This document shows positions 8,894-19,062 of a DNA stretch of 64,000 nt, piece by piece. The position numbers were made by a program, and so were the translations under genes. How positions within the stretch are numbered: the stretch's first letter is position 1; every line of letters starts with the position of its first letter. The notes beneath the pieces were generated by a model. That model was given only the letters and a program-made list of their open reading frames with translations, did not search any database and was not told where the DNA came from. The DNA is from JAZDFC01 sp043808235. GTDB taxonomy: Bacteria; Bacteroidota; Ignavibacteria; Ignavibacteriales; Melioribacteraceae. The stretch covers positions 1 to 64,000 of the forward strand of contig JAZDFC010000018.1 in NCBI GenBank assembly GCA_043808235.1, in the 5' to 3' direction.

Positions 8894-10096
8894 ATGACAT
8901 CCGGGATTTTTACTGATAAAAAAAATATTTTATCTAAATTACCGTTAATTATTTCACTATTCCTAACATCGTGTATGGCGGAATTTAATAGCATAGAATT
9001 TCAAAAGGAAGTCGGTATTCGATTAGCTGATTCGAATGCAACAAAGGAGACTGTTGTACTATACCATAACTTGAAACAGCTCTCCCAGAATAAAACAATT
9101 TTTGGACATCATCACACAAGTGCTTATGGTATTGGTTGGCGGGGAGATGATAACCGTTCCGATGTAAAGGATGTCTGCGGCTCGTTTCCGGGATTATACG
9201 GCTGGGATTTTGCCGATTTTAATTCGGCAGATACAACAGGATTTGCGAAGTTAGTTACCTCCAGAATTATTGAAGCGCATGCCCGTGGCGGAGTAAATAC
9301 ATTATGCTGGCACTTGAACAATCCGATAACAGATCAAATTTTTTACGATACGACAATCGCAGTAAAACATATTTTGCCCGGTGGGAAATATTTTCAAAAG
9401 TATCTCCGCATTCTTGATTCGCTTGCAGAAACAACAAAACAACTCGTTGATGCAAATGGCAATCCAATTCCAATAATTTTCCGACCTTTCCACGAATTTG
9501 ACGGATCATGGTTTTGGTGGGGAAAGAAATTTTGTACACGCGAGGAATTCATTCGTCTCTGGCAGGTAACTGTTGATTATCTAAGGGATTATAAAAATCT
9601 TAGAAATATCATTTATGCTTTCTCACCGGATCGTAATTTTTATAACAAAGAAGAGCTGCTCGATAGATATCCCGGAGATGAATATGTCGATGTAATCGGG
9701 ATGGATGATTATTATGATTTTACACCGGAAGGCGACGGACTTGATTGGGTTACGAAAAAATTACGATTAGTAACTGAAGTGGCGAAGGAGAAAAATAAAC
9801 TTGCTGCGTTTACGGAAACCGGCTCGGAGACAATACCCGATACATCATGGTGGACGGATAAATTGTTAAAAGTAATTAATGACGACAGCGTAAAAATTGC
9901 TTATGTGATGGTTTGGCGTAATGGTTGGGAACGTCATTACTATGCGCCGCATCCCGGTCACCCGAGTGCGGAAAATTTTGTTGAGTTCAGAAAAAATCCG
10001 AAAATACTTTTTGAGGATGATCTGCCACCGTTGTACAATCAACTTATTAATGATTCGCATACAATAAAGGTTACGACAAAAGAAAGCAACAAATAG
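8894..10096 (+). CDS. GH26 endo-beta-1,4-mannanase, lipoprotein
   Basis: The 400-residue protein has a signal sequence ending in a lipobox ('FLTSC', C27). The GH26 catalytic domain shows the family signature 'FRPFHEFDGSWFWWG' with acid/base E201, and nucleophile E308 in 'AFTETG'. GH26 enzymes cut beta-1,4-mannans; in Bacteroides the homologue releases mannobiose that feeds the epimerase/phosphorylase route encoded further along at 19-24 kb. The start codon is 1 bp after the previous stop, so the genes are translationally linked. A short inverted repeat, GATTACA...TGTAATC (about 10115-10151), lies before the next gene. Confidence 0.93.
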   Translation: MTSGIFTDKKNILSKLPLIISLFLTSCMAEFNSIEFQKEVGIRLADSNATKETVVLYHNLKQLSQNKTIFGHHHTSAYGIGWRGDDNRSDVKDVCGSFPGLYGWDFADFNSADTTGFAKLVTSRIIEAHARGGVNTLCWHLNNPITDQIFYDTTIAVKHILPGGKYFQKYLRILDSLAETTKQLVDANGNPIPIIFRPFHEFDGSWFWWGKKFCTREEFIRLWQVTVDYLRDYKNLRNIIYAFSPDRNFYNKEELLDRYPGDEYVDVIGMDDYYDFTPEGDGLDWVTKKLRLVTEVAKEKNKLAAFTETGSETIPDTSWWTDKLLKVINDDSVKIAYVMVWRNGWERHYYAPHPGHPSAENFVEFRKNPKILFEDDLPPLYNQLINDSHTIKVTTKESNK

Positions 10097-10199
10097 AGAT
10101 TATATACTTAATCGGATTACAACTGATGAGGTCATCAGCTATTTGTAATCGCCTGTTGGAAAAGAAAAAAAATACCTCTAATAAAAGATGGTTTAGAAA

Positions 10200-12773
10200 A
10201 TGAAACTCATCCATTTCATTTCGTTGTTATTAACAATCATTTTGTGTGTTAATATTAAAATATTAAGTCAAAATTCTGTTCAAAAGATTGAGTTGAATTC
10301 GGGTTGGTTTTTTAAACAAGCCGATTTAGAAACATGGAACAAAGCATGGGTTCCCGGTTGTGTGCATACGGATTTAATGAACAACAACATTATTGATGAT
10401 CCGTTTTTTGGTACAAATGAAAAGGAACTTCAGTGGGTCGGTGAAAAAAACTGGGAGTACCAAACCACATTCGATATTGACGAAAAGATATTGAATCGGA
10501 AAAATATCCGGTTGTATTTTAAAGGATTGGATACATATGCTGAAGTTTATCTCAACGGAACAAAAATATTGTCCGCTGATAATATGTTCCGAGAGTGGAA
10601 AGTTGATTGCAAATATTTGCTGAAGACGAAGTGGAATGTTTTACAGATTCATTTCAAAAATGTGTTCGATGAAAATCTTCCTAAATGGGAAAAAGCACCG
10701 TACCGTCTGCTGGCATTTCCAAATAACGATCAGGCAGATACGATGATTGCGATGTATTCACGAAAAGCGCAATACCACTATGGATGGGATTGGGGTCCGC
10801 GTTTGATTACATGTGGAATCTGGCGGCCGGTAATTATTGAAGCATGGGATGAAGTTAAAATTAAAAGCACACAGGTTGTCCAAAAAGAAGTTTCAAAGGA
10901 AATGGCGAACATCATTTGCAATCTTGAAATAAGGTCGGACGATGACCAAAATTCGGAAGTCAATTTAAAAATTGACGGGAAAGAATCAGTCACAAAAGCT
11001 GTTTCGCTAAAGAAGGGATTGAATAAAATTCGGTTTGATTTGCAAATAGATAAGCCGAATTTATGGTGGACAAACGGATTGGGTACGCAGTACCTGTATG
11101 ATTTTTCATTCAGAGTAAAATCCGATAATGGATCAATCGATTCAAAATCCGAAAAGATTGGAATAAGATCACTTGAGATAGTACGGGATAAAGATTCTGC
11201 CGGAACAAGTTTGTTTGTTAAACTGAATGGTGTACCCGTTTTCATGAAAGGAGCTAATTACATTCCGCAGGATAATTTTCAAAACCGCGTTACACACGAG
11301 CAGTATGAATACATGATAAAATCAGCGGTTGATGCAAACATGAACATGCTTCGCGTTTGGGGCGGCGGCATTTACCAGGATGATGTTTTTTATGAGATGT
11401 GCGATAAATACGGAATACTAATCTGGCACGATATGATGTTCGCATGCGCCATGTATCCTTCCGATGAAAATTTTTTCGAAAGTGTCCGGGAGGAATTGAA
11501 AGATAATGTTTCACGAATGAGGAATCACTGCTCCATCGCTCTTTACTGTGGCAATAATGAAAACCAGGCTGGCTGGTATCAATGGGGATGGAAACCATCT
11601 TACAATGAACAAGTTCAGCAGCAATACGAACAAAGCATGCTGTGTTTGTACGAGAACTTAATTCCGAATGCAATTGCGGAAGTTGATCCGACAAGATATT
11701 ATCAAGCGTCAAGCCCGATTGCGGGATGGGGAAATTACGGTTATGCCGACGGAGATATTCATTACTGGGGAGTTTGGCACGGCAAAGAACCTTTTGAAAA
11801 ATATAATGATAACATTGCCAGGTTTGTAAGCGAATACGGATTCCAGTCATACCCCAAAATGAGCACAATTGAAAAATTTACACAACCTTCCGATAGAGAA
11901 TTGCATTCGGAAGTTATGCTTTCGCATCAGCGCTGCATGGCGGATGATAGGCGCGACAAAGAATACGGCAACCGGCTCATCAAAACATACATGGACGAAA
12001 TGTACAATGAGCCGAAAGATTTTGAATCGTATATTTATGTTAGTCAGCTCGTGCAGGCTGAAGGTATGAAAATAGCTGTTGAAGCGCATCGCAGAAATAT
12101 GCCTTTCTGCATGGGCAGTCTTTATTGGCAGATTGACGATTGCTGGCCGGTTGCCTCGTGGTCGAGCATCGATTATTACGGAAACTGGAAAGCACTCCAT
12201 TACTTCGCAAAGAAAGCATACGAACAGGTTCACATTGCGCCGCGAATTGAAGATGACGAAATCAAATTTTATATCACTTCGGATTTCCTTGAAGCGGTAA
12301 ATCTTGAAATGTCGATTTATCTTTGTGATTTCTCAGGCAATCAACTATATCGAAAGATTGACAGAATCGATATCAAAGCCAATTCAAGCGGAGTATACTT
12401 TTCAATTCGCAAGAATGATTTACTAAAAGGATGTGATGACAACAAAGTTATGCTACTTGCCGAGTTGCGAAGCGAAGACAGACTTATGTCGCAAAATTAT
12501 TTTTACTTTGTACCACAGAAGAAATTAATTTTGGAAAAGCCGGAAATTAAATTCAACACTACTCAAACTGAAGATGGATATAAAATAGAATTATCAACCG
12601 ATAAACTTGCAAAGAATGTTTATCTGATATTGAAAGATGCCGAAGGATTTTTTAGTGATAACTTTTTCGATTTGGTTCCGGGAGAATTTAAAGCGGTGGA
12701 TTTAAAAACCAAATCAAAGATTGAAAACTTAGCTGGGAAGATAAAAATTATTAGTCTTGTAGATAGTTATTGA
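10200..12773 (+). CDS. GH2 beta-mannosidase
   Basis: The 857-residue protein has a signal peptide (1-23) and the usual GH2 order: N-terminal jelly-roll sugar-binding domain (about 28-215), Ig-like domain (about 220-330), (beta/alpha)8 barrel (about 340-680) and C-terminal beta domains. The catalytic acid/base E454 lies in 'YCGNNENQAGW' and the nucleophile E545 in 'VSEYGFQS', both typical of beta-mannosidases. It removes terminal mannose from the manno-oligosaccharides made by the GH5 and GH26 enzymes upstream. It closes the + strand mannan operon and is followed by a hairpin shared with the convergent GH44 gene. Confidence 0.94.
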   Translation: MKLIHFISLLLTIILCVNIKILSQNSVQKIELNSGWFFKQADLETWNKAWVPGCVHTDLMNNNIIDDPFFGTNEKELQWVGEKNWEYQTTFDIDEKILNRKNIRLYFKGLDTYAEVYLNGTKILSADNMFREWKVDCKYLLKTKWNVLQIHFKNVFDENLPKWEKAPYRLLAFPNNDQADTMIAMYSRKAQYHYGWDWGPRLITCGIWRPVIIEAWDEVKIKSTQVVQKEVSKEMANIICNLEIRSDDDQNSEVNLKIDGKESVTKAVSLKKGLNKIRFDLQIDKPNLWWTNGLGTQYLYDFSFRVKSDNGSIDSKSEKIGIRSLEIVRDKDSAGTSLFVKLNGVPVFMKGANYIPQDNFQNRVTHEQYEYMIKSAVDANMNMLRVWGGGIYQDDVFYEMCDKYGILIWHDMMFACAMYPSDENFFESVREELKDNVSRMRNHCSIALYCGNNENQAGWYQWGWKPSYNEQVQQQYEQSMLCLYENLIPNAIAEVDPTRYYQASSPIAGWGNYGYADGDIHYWGVWHGKEPFEKYNDNIARFVSEYGFQSYPKMSTIEKFTQPSDRELHSEVMLSHQRCMADDRRDKEYGNRLIKTYMDEMYNEPKDFESYIYVSQLVQAEGMKIAVEAHRRNMPFCMGSLYWQIDDCWPVASWSSIDYYGNWKALHYFAKKAYEQVHIAPRIEDDEIKFYITSDFLEAVNLEMSIYLCDFSGNQLYRKIDRIDIKANSSGVYFSIRKNDLLKGCDDNKVMLLAELRSEDRLMSQNYFYFVPQKKLILEKPEIKFNTTQTEDGYKIELSTDKLAKNVYLILKDAEGFFSDNFFDLVPGEFKAVDLKTKSKIENLAGKIKIISLVDSY

Positions 12774-12797
12774 TTTCCTTAATGTAACTCAGTGCTC

Positions 12798-12840
12798 TGA
12801 GTGTCTAAGTGGTTAAGTAAGTTTACCACTCAGACACTTA
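12798..12840. terminator. Imperfect hairpin between convergent GH2 and GH44 genes
   Basis: Left arm 12798-12816 and right arm 12822-12840 pair at 16 of 19 positions around a GTAAG loop ('GTGTCTAAGTGGT' against 'ACCACTCAGACAC'). It lies between the stop of the GH2 gene and the stop of the opposite-strand GH44 gene. There is no strong U tract, so it may be a repeat-derived structure that also ends transcription. Confidence 0.5.
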
Positions 12841-12856
12841 GGACACTTAGAATAAC

Positions 12857-14761
12857 TTATTTCATCAACATAATTTTCTTCGTTGCCAATATTTGCGATG
12901 CATCCCGAAGCACAACGCAGTAAACTCCTGATGAAACCTGTTGGCCGTTTTCATCCTTGCTATTCCATTCGATTTCACCTGCATTCGATAATTCATCAAA
13001 TGTTTTTACAACCTCGCCGGTGATTGAAACAATTTGCAGTTTTGCTTCTGACTTTGAAGGTAATGAATAACTTATTCTACATGTAGGATTGAAAGGATTG
13101 GGATATGTGTCGAGAGTAATATCATAATCAGTCGGGATACTGTTTGTATTCTCAACGGAACTAATGATGCCGTCAGTTAACAAAACTAAATGGCACACGG
13201 AACCTTTGGGCAGCTCGTACTCGAATGAGTTATTTTGAATATTTGCAACAGCGCCAATCTCTTCCGGAACAGCATTCAAACTATCGAATGCCCACACTCT
13301 GCCGCTTTGAATCGTGTGATTGGTAGATATCGAAAAAGCGGCTGTAACATCGTTCAATAAATTTTTATTTATCGCGATGATATGAATTTCATTTGTACCG
13401 CTTTTTACCGAACCATATACTGATGTATTCACCGAATCGTTTGTTGTTGATACAGCATAGAAATCACCGAAAGTGGAATTGTCCCCGTCGTAATTTCTAA
13501 AAATTTTATAAGCGGCTGAAAGAAACGGAGCGTTATCAGTAAGCGGCCATAAGCATGACATGTAAACACCATATTTTGCAAATATCCCAATTGCATCCGC
13601 CATTGCGATACCGCCCGAAATATGTGTAGGTCCGCCATAAGTTATTTCCGTGATGGAAAGTTTTGTGCCAGGATAAAATTTATTAATGGATGATTGGATT
13701 TTAGGAATTAGCGGCAGGTGACTTTTACCCCACTGCCCGATCCAGCTATCCTCTGTGTATTTCGCATCCCACAAGGTACGCGGCGCCTGCAATCGCGCTT
13801 GAATATCCTTCCATGTTGTTGCGTTTGATTCTGTAATCCTGTGGTCGCCCTTAGCTTCGGGATACCAGTGGATATCAAGAACATCGAGAAGTCTTTTGCC
13901 GTTGTCAGTTTCGGCTTGCTTCATTTTATCAAGATAGTATTCGATAAACCATGCGTACTTATTCCCGGTATTAACCGCACTCCAATCCGGTGCACCCTGA
14001 AAATCAGTAATGGCGGCAAATCCGTAAAGAGCCGGACCAAAAATCTCTGCGTATTCATCAACGTTTTTCACGGATAACGAAAGGTCGATTGCTTTTTGCA
14101 CAATTTCGGCGCATGTTGTTTTTGCCGGGTGAATGCGCGGGTGAGTTGAAGGCCATAGTGCGGGCTCGTTATCGAGAGAGTAACCTTTTACTCCTGTATA
14201 ACTGTTGGCTTTATCATAATTATCGACTAAAAGATTTATAAACTCATCCATGTAAACATAGTTATCGGTTAAATCTGGGGTTAGCGAAAACGGACTGCCC
14301 TTAACAAATTTAACTTCATCCCATCGTGACGACGGTGCGGTTTGAGCCTCACTTACGTTACCGCTTTTATCCTTTGCAACATAGCCGGCCATTTGTAATG
14401 TTACAAGCGAATATGCATTTAACGATTGAGCCCAATCATGAAAAAATGTTGTAACGATTCCCGGCTCGTTTTCATTAAGAATTCCGGAAACCCATGTAAG
14501 AAAATTATCGGATGAATGCTGCCAATCGTTGCCAGCATTGGATGCGTTGTTTTCCCAATTGTAACCGGTCATTCTATTGCCGCCTTGTCGCATTGCTGTG
14601 TAATTATCATCTTCAGCAAGTACTTCGTTTGTGCCGTAGATATATGGGCTGATAGGCTTCACACCGCCCTGTAAATTAATTTGAAAATTCACAGTCTGGG
14701 AAATGTAACTTGATGAGAAAACAAATCCGATACAGACAGTTAAAAGTAATCTTCTTTTCAT
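12857..14761 (-). CDS. GH44 endoglucanase/xyloglucanase with T9SS sorting domain
   Basis: The start is taken at the ATG giving 'MKRRLLLTVCIGF', a normal signal peptide; an upstream ATG at 14782 would add seven residues. The GH44 signature is clear: 'ISPYIYGTN', 'RQGGNRMTGYNWENNASN', acid/base in 'SLDNEP' (residue 206 from the longer start) and nucleophile in 'SITEITYGG' (379). A T9SS domain occupies the last ~85 residues ('YPNPFNPTC' to 'KKIMLMK'). GH44 enzymes cut xyloglucan, carboxymethylcellulose and related beta-glucans. With the GH31 enzyme nearby it suggests xyloglucan use. It faces the mannan operon and is transcribed alone. Confidence 0.9.
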   Translation of the reverse strand: MKRRLLLTVCIGFVFSSSYISQTVNFQINLQGGVKPISPYIYGTNEVLAEDDNYTAMRQGGNRMTGYNWENNASNAGNDWQHSSDNFLTWVSGILNENEPGIVTTFFHDWAQSLNAYSLVTLQMAGYVAKDKSGNVSEAQTAPSSRWDEVKFVKGSPFSLTPDLTDNYVYMDEFINLLVDNYDKANSYTGVKGYSLDNEPALWPSTHPRIHPAKTTCAEIVQKAIDLSLSVKNVDEYAEIFGPALYGFAAITDFQGAPDWSAVNTGNKYAWFIEYYLDKMKQAETDNGKRLLDVLDIHWYPEAKGDHRITESNATTWKDIQARLQAPRTLWDAKYTEDSWIGQWGKSHLPLIPKIQSSINKFYPGTKLSITEITYGGPTHISGGIAMADAIGIFAKYGVYMSCLWPLTDNAPFLSAAYKIFRNYDGDNSTFGDFYAVSTTNDSVNTSVYGSVKSGTNEIHIIAINKNLLNDVTAAFSISTNHTIQSGRVWAFDSLNAVPEEIGAVANIQNNSFEYELPKGSVCHLVLLTDGIISSVENTNSIPTDYDITLDTYPNPFNPTCRISYSLPSKSEAKLQIVSITGEVVKTFDELSNAGEIEWNSKDENGQQVSSGVYCVVLRDASQILATKKIMLMK

Positions 14762-15093
14762 GGCTCCTCGAAAAATATTCAAAAGTTGTTTATCAAAAAT
14801 TAGCGATTATTTCTTTGGCTTTGAAGCGGATTATTAAATTATACATGTCAATCTTGATACAACTATAATATATTGACAAACCAAACTTCTTTTCTTAAAA
14901 TTATAATGAAAATAATTGGGAATTATTTTGATGGGTTTTACGCTGTAATTCAATGAACGTAAAAATTTCAAATAACACACAACAAATCCCACCGATTGAT
15001 GCCGATATAAATAATGTTTTATTAACAAACTCCGGAGACAGCTATGAACTAACCAACACCAAAATATTTTTACCGACAAATTACGGAGTAGTT

Positions 15094-15960
15094 ATGAAAA
15101 AACTCTTTTTAACAATTTTATTTTGCTGCGCATATTTAACAAGCTATGCGCAAGAAGAAAACCCGCTTGATTACTTCCCCCACCACGTGGGAGATATCTG
15201 GCAGTATTACATGGTGCCGGATGGAATTTTTCGTGAATCTAAAATTACCCGAATTGACACGTTAGAAAGTGGAAGATTCCGGCTAATCTATTTCAACAAT
15301 CGATTAATTCCTTCATATAAAATTGATGTCGATTCAGCTGTTGTATACATCATTGAATTAAACTATAAAGAACATCCTTGGTACTTTCTTAATGTGCCTC
15401 TTAAATACTACTGGGAGCGAATGGAAGGAATTCAATGGGCTGGATATGGAGCCTTTAAGGAAAACAAAATGATTTGGTGGGAGCAATATTTTTCTGTTAA
15501 AGTGTTTTATATATTTAACTTTTGTGTTCAAGATACAAATTTTGGTTATGCGGGGTATGCTGAATTTCTAGCAAAAAATATTGGTATTTGGAAATATGAA
15601 TGGGAAGGAGGAGAGGATGCATTGATTGGCTGTCTTATAGACGGAGTACAATACGGAACTCTTGTATCTGTCGAAAGCGAAAATGATATTTTCACTCCTC
15701 AATCATTTTCAATATCAAACTATCCCAATCCCTTCAATGGTTCAACCACAATTTCTTGCTCATTACCGAATGCAGCATTTGCTAGAATAATCATTTACGA
15801 CATACTTGGGAATGAAATAGAAACACTTTGTTCGGATTATAAAAATGCCGGTAAGCATACTTTTGTGTGGACACCGGGCAATATTTCAAGCGGCCTTTAT
15901 TTTGCTGTTTTGAAAACGGACAAAAAAATAGTAACTAACAAAATTATTTATCTAAAATAA
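15094..15960 (+). CDS. Secreted T9SS protein of unknown function
   Basis: The start at 15094 is chosen because it gives a signal peptide (MKKLFLTILFCCAYLTSYAQ) and has GGAG at 15085-15088; the longer frame from 14953 has no such features. The 288-residue product begins its mature part with 'NPLDYFPHHVGDIWQYY', a pattern common in secreted Bacteroidota/Ignavibacteria proteins of unknown role. It ends in a T9SS domain ('SNYPNPFNGSTTI', 'GLYFAVLKTDKKIVTNKI'). No catalytic motif was recognised. It lies between the divergent GH44 gene and the convergent GH31 gene. Confidence 0.8.
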   Translation: MKKLFLTILFCCAYLTSYAQEENPLDYFPHHVGDIWQYYMVPDGIFRESKITRIDTLESGRFRLIYFNNRLIPSYKIDVDSAVVYIIELNYKEHPWYFLNVPLKYYWERMEGIQWAGYGAFKENKMIWWEQYFSVKVFYIFNFCVQDTNFGYAGYAEFLAKNIGIWKYEWEGGEDALIGCLIDGVQYGTLVSVESENDIFTPQSFSISNYPNPFNGSTTISCSLPNAAFARIIIYDILGNEIETLCSDYKNAGKHTFVWTPGNISSGLYFAVLKTDKKIVTNKIIYLK

Positions 15961-15992
15961 TTACGTTGTCAATTATTATGTTTTTGAGAGAA

Positions 15993-18788
15993 CTAAAATT
16001 CAATCTTAATTTCCTCCCCCATATATTTAACAGCCATTTCATACTCTTTTGAAAATTTATCGCCAAAACCATTTTTTTCATTCACCAAAACAATATTAAA
16101 CGTCCGCTCCTTCAGCATCCCGGGGAATTCACCTTGCCGTTCACCGATAGTCAATTTTTTCTCTGCATTATTCCAATCAAACTTAATAGTCGAATAAATT
16201 CCTTTTTCATAATTATAATTATCGTTTTCATCTTCGTACAGCTCAAATGAACCGTCTTTGCCGGGATAGATTCTTAATTCAATCGGATCGGCATTTTTCT
16301 CCGTTGAATACTTCAGTTCGGGACCTAATGGAATAATTGAACCCGCAGGAATAAATACAGGTATTATTTCAATCGGGGCATCGGCTTTAACGGTCTGCCC
16401 GCCTTCGTAAACTTTCCCCGTCCAGAAATCGAACCAGGTTGTTTCGCCCGGCAAATAAACATCAATCTGTTTTGAATCATCCTCATTTGTCGGACGAATC
16501 CATGTTACCTTCAGCATCGCATAATTTTCTCTGCTTTGATTGTGATACAACCGGAAATTGTATTTTTGTTTTGCATCGAGTATTAAAGTAACCGGGAATA
16601 TTCCCATTTGAGTATTATCCCATTTGTCAATCAACAATTTATTATCAATCCATACTTGAACACCGCCGTCTGTTTGTATAGAAAATATATATTCTCCCGC
16701 ATTATCCGAAAGAATTTTACCTTCAATCTGTAAACTGTAAGCAGTATCAAGGTCGGCAGGCAAGCATCCGCTCCACCCTATTTGGCTTGCTTCCAATTTT
16801 CTTGTAAGCACTGGAATATTAAATCCGGTTCCGCGGAAAATTTTTAATTCGGTGCCGTGCTCTTTTCCATCCGCGGAATAAAAATGGTCGGGACTGATAT
16901 CCACACCCTGTATATTTGTCTTAAAATACATTTCCTTTGTAACCGGGCAGACCATCATCGATGTACCGAACATAAATTGGCCGTTAATCGAAAATGTGTG
17001 CGGGTCATTTCTAAAATCCATCGGGAGTCCGCGGATGAACGAATATCCTTCGGATGTAACTTTGTGTGCAATCGAATAAATGTACGGAAGCAGTTTATAC
17101 CGAAGAATATCAAATTTTACAAGCGCATCGTAAGCCCACTCGCCCGGTTCGCCAAATTGCCAGACTTCGCGCGGTGTATTTGTGCCGTGAGAACGGAACA
17201 TCGGGCAGAAAGTTCCGAACTGAAACCAGCGCACATACAATTCACGGTACGCCGGGTCGTTGCATCCTTCGGGATATTTGAAACCGGTAATGAATCCGCC
17301 GATATCTGAATTCCAATAAGGTATGCCTGACATACTGATGTTTATACCAGCGGCGACTTGAATTTTCAAATTCTCGAAACTTGCGAATGTATCACCAGAC
17401 CAGGTTACAGCGCCGTAACCCTGTTGCCCGGCGAATGATGACCTCGTTAAAATGAAAACTCGTTTTTTGTCCGAAAGTTTTCTTTGTTGCTTGTAAACAA
17501 TCTTTGTCGTGAAAAGAGAATATGTATTCAGAAACCTTGATGCGGAACCGAGATAATTTTTACCGCTTTCTTTAAAAGATAACTCCGTTGCGTATCTATC
17601 ATCGGTGCACCGGAATTCCGGTTCGGTTGCGTCCATCCAGTAACCGTCAACACCGATATCGAAAAATCCTTTCTTCACAAACTTCCAATAAATTTCTCTT
17701 GCAAGAGGATTGTATGCATCGTAAACTTTTCCGCCGCACCAGTGAACCGGCGGATATAATAAATTATTCTGTTCCATCTCTTTGAAGATGTTTGATTTTA
17801 CGCCGAATGCAGGCCAGATTGAGACCGCTAAATGAGCATTTAAATTATGAATGCCGTCCACCCAATTCTTTGTTTCCGGGTATCTCGACTCATCCCATTC
17901 CATGCTGCTGAAATGTTCGCCGTCCGTCCAGTAACTCCAATCCTGTATCATGTTGTCAATCGGAATTTTTCTTCTTCTGTATTCCTTCAGCGTTTCCAGC
18001 AATTCATCGGCTGTCTTATATCTTTCCTTGGATTGCCAGTAACCGTAAGCCCATTTACCGAACATCGGCGCTTGACCGGTTAGTTCGCGGTATCCGGCAA
18101 TAACTTTATCCATGTTGGAACCGTAAACAAAATAATAATTAATCTCATCCGCATCTTCCGACCAAAAATATGTTTCACCGTCGCAGTCTTTGAATCTTGA
18201 TTTGGAATAATTGTCCCATAGAATTCCATATCCTTTTGTTGAAATTAAAAACGGATTTACCGCAATTCTGTTTGCCTGAACGAGAAGCACATCGTGCCCG
18301 CGCCAGTTTACAACGCCGTCTTCAAATTGCCCCAGGCCGTAAAGTCCTTCATGCGAGGAAATCTGAAAATTTTGTTTTATAGAAGTTGTAATCTGATTTT
18401 CAACTGTATTTTGAACGAATGAAGTATTGTCAATAGCTTTCGAAATCAAAAGTATCTCAACATTATTGTTTACAAAAACAATTGAGCCGTCATTTTTGTC
18501 AATTTTGATTAAGAGACGTTCGGTTCGTAATTTAAATCCACTTGTTATCTCCTCTTCAATAACAATAGTTTGTTTTGGCTCTGCTGAAACAATGAGACTT
18601 TTCCCCTTTATAAAATTATCTTCTTTTGTGACTGTAACTCGCACTACCGATGGTGAGAAAAACTGCAATCGCATTTTTGCGTGCGGCAGCGCGATAATTT
18701 TTTCATGCTGTGAAAATGATTTTGTTGATGATAAACTCATGAGTGATACCGTCAAAATTATTAGTTTTAAGATTTCTGACTTTCTCAT
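15993..18788 (-). CDS. GH31 alpha-xylosidase/alpha-glucosidase with PA14 domain
   Basis: The 931-residue protein has a signal peptide (to about 'SFSQ', residue 27), an N-terminal beta-sandwich (about 30-230), and a GH31 barrel with nucleophile D386 ('WMDATEPE') and acid/base D466 ('WSGDTFASF'). A PA14 domain is inserted near residues 680-770 ('GEYIFSIQTDGGVQVWIDNKL'). A PA14 insertion and the 'WMDATEPE' motif are seen in alpha-xylosidases acting on xyloglucan oligosaccharides (Cellvibrio Xyl31A type). With the neighbouring GH44 enzyme this makes alpha-xylosidase the best guess; alpha-glucosidase cannot be excluded. It was probably exported to the periplasm, since there is no T9SS domain. Confidence 0.88.
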   Translation of the reverse strand: MRKSEILKLIILTVSLMSLSSTKSFSQHEKIIALPHAKMRLQFFSPSVVRVTVTKEDNFIKGKSLIVSAEPKQTIVIEEEITSGFKLRTERLLIKIDKNDGSIVFVNNNVEILLISKAIDNTSFVQNTVENQITTSIKQNFQISSHEGLYGLGQFEDGVVNWRGHDVLLVQANRIAVNPFLISTKGYGILWDNYSKSRFKDCDGETYFWSEDADEINYYFVYGSNMDKVIAGYRELTGQAPMFGKWAYGYWQSKERYKTADELLETLKEYRRRKIPIDNMIQDWSYWTDGEHFSSMEWDESRYPETKNWVDGIHNLNAHLAVSIWPAFGVKSNIFKEMEQNNLLYPPVHWCGGKVYDAYNPLAREIYWKFVKKGFFDIGVDGYWMDATEPEFRCTDDRYATELSFKESGKNYLGSASRFLNTYSLFTTKIVYKQQRKLSDKKRVFILTRSSFAGQQGYGAVTWSGDTFASFENLKIQVAAGINISMSGIPYWNSDIGGFITGFKYPEGCNDPAYRELYVRWFQFGTFCPMFRSHGTNTPREVWQFGEPGEWAYDALVKFDILRYKLLPYIYSIAHKVTSEGYSFIRGLPMDFRNDPHTFSINGQFMFGTSMMVCPVTKEMYFKTNIQGVDISPDHFYSADGKEHGTELKIFRGTGFNIPVLTRKLEASQIGWSGCLPADLDTAYSLQIEGKILSDNAGEYIFSIQTDGGVQVWIDNKLLIDKWDNTQMGIFPVTLILDAKQKYNFRLYHNQSRENYAMLKVTWIRPTNEDDSKQIDVYLPGETTWFDFWTGKVYEGGQTVKADAPIEIIPVFIPAGSIIPLGPELKYSTEKNADPIELRIYPGKDGSFELYEDENDNYNYEKGIYSTIKFDWNNAEKKLTIGERQGEFPGMLKERTFNIVLVNEKNGFGDKFSKEYEMAVKYMGEEIKIEF

Positions 18789-19005
18789 TCGGATTTCCCG
18801 GTTTACTTTTTAAAATATTTCTGAATCAAAGCTATCAAAAAGCGTTCTTAAGTTACACGTGATTTTTTGAGAATAATACTGAAAAAAATTTCCGTAAAAA
18901 GGATGCAGCTTATTAAATTCATAAATGCTTATTATATTGATAAATCGTGCACACCCCCCGCTTCCTTTCTTTGAACAAAAAATGAGGATTTTTTTCATGC
19001 ATAAC

Positions 19006-19021
19006 TGGCATCATTTATGCC
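19006..19021 (+). promoter_or_regulatory. Candidate sigma-54 (-24/-12) promoter for the symporter-phosphorylase pair
   Basis: TGGCATCATTTATGCC fits the sigma-54 pattern TGGCAY-N5-TTGC, with GG at 19007-19008 and GC at 19019-19020 separated by exactly 10 bases. It lies 42 bp before the symporter start. A similar element is at 24073-24088. No enhancer-binding activator is encoded in the window, so the call rests on sequence alone. Confidence 0.4.
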
Positions 19022-19062
19022 TTTCTACAAAAAATATTTTTCCGAATTAAATTGAAGCGTAA

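Noticed and set aside
10778..11245. 155-codon reverse open frame inside the GH2 gene
   Set aside because: It lies fully opposite a well-supported beta-mannosidase and has no motif or start signal.
11290..11868. 192-codon reverse open frame inside the GH2 gene
   Set aside because: Shadow of the GH2 coding frame; composition rich in Cys, His, Arg and Ser without domain features.
16857..17309. 150-codon forward open frame inside the GH31 gene
   Set aside because: Antisense shadow of conserved GH31 sequence.
18810..18998. 62-codon reverse open frame upstream of the GH31 gene
   Set aside because: Overlaps the intergenic promoter region and lacks any protein-like feature.
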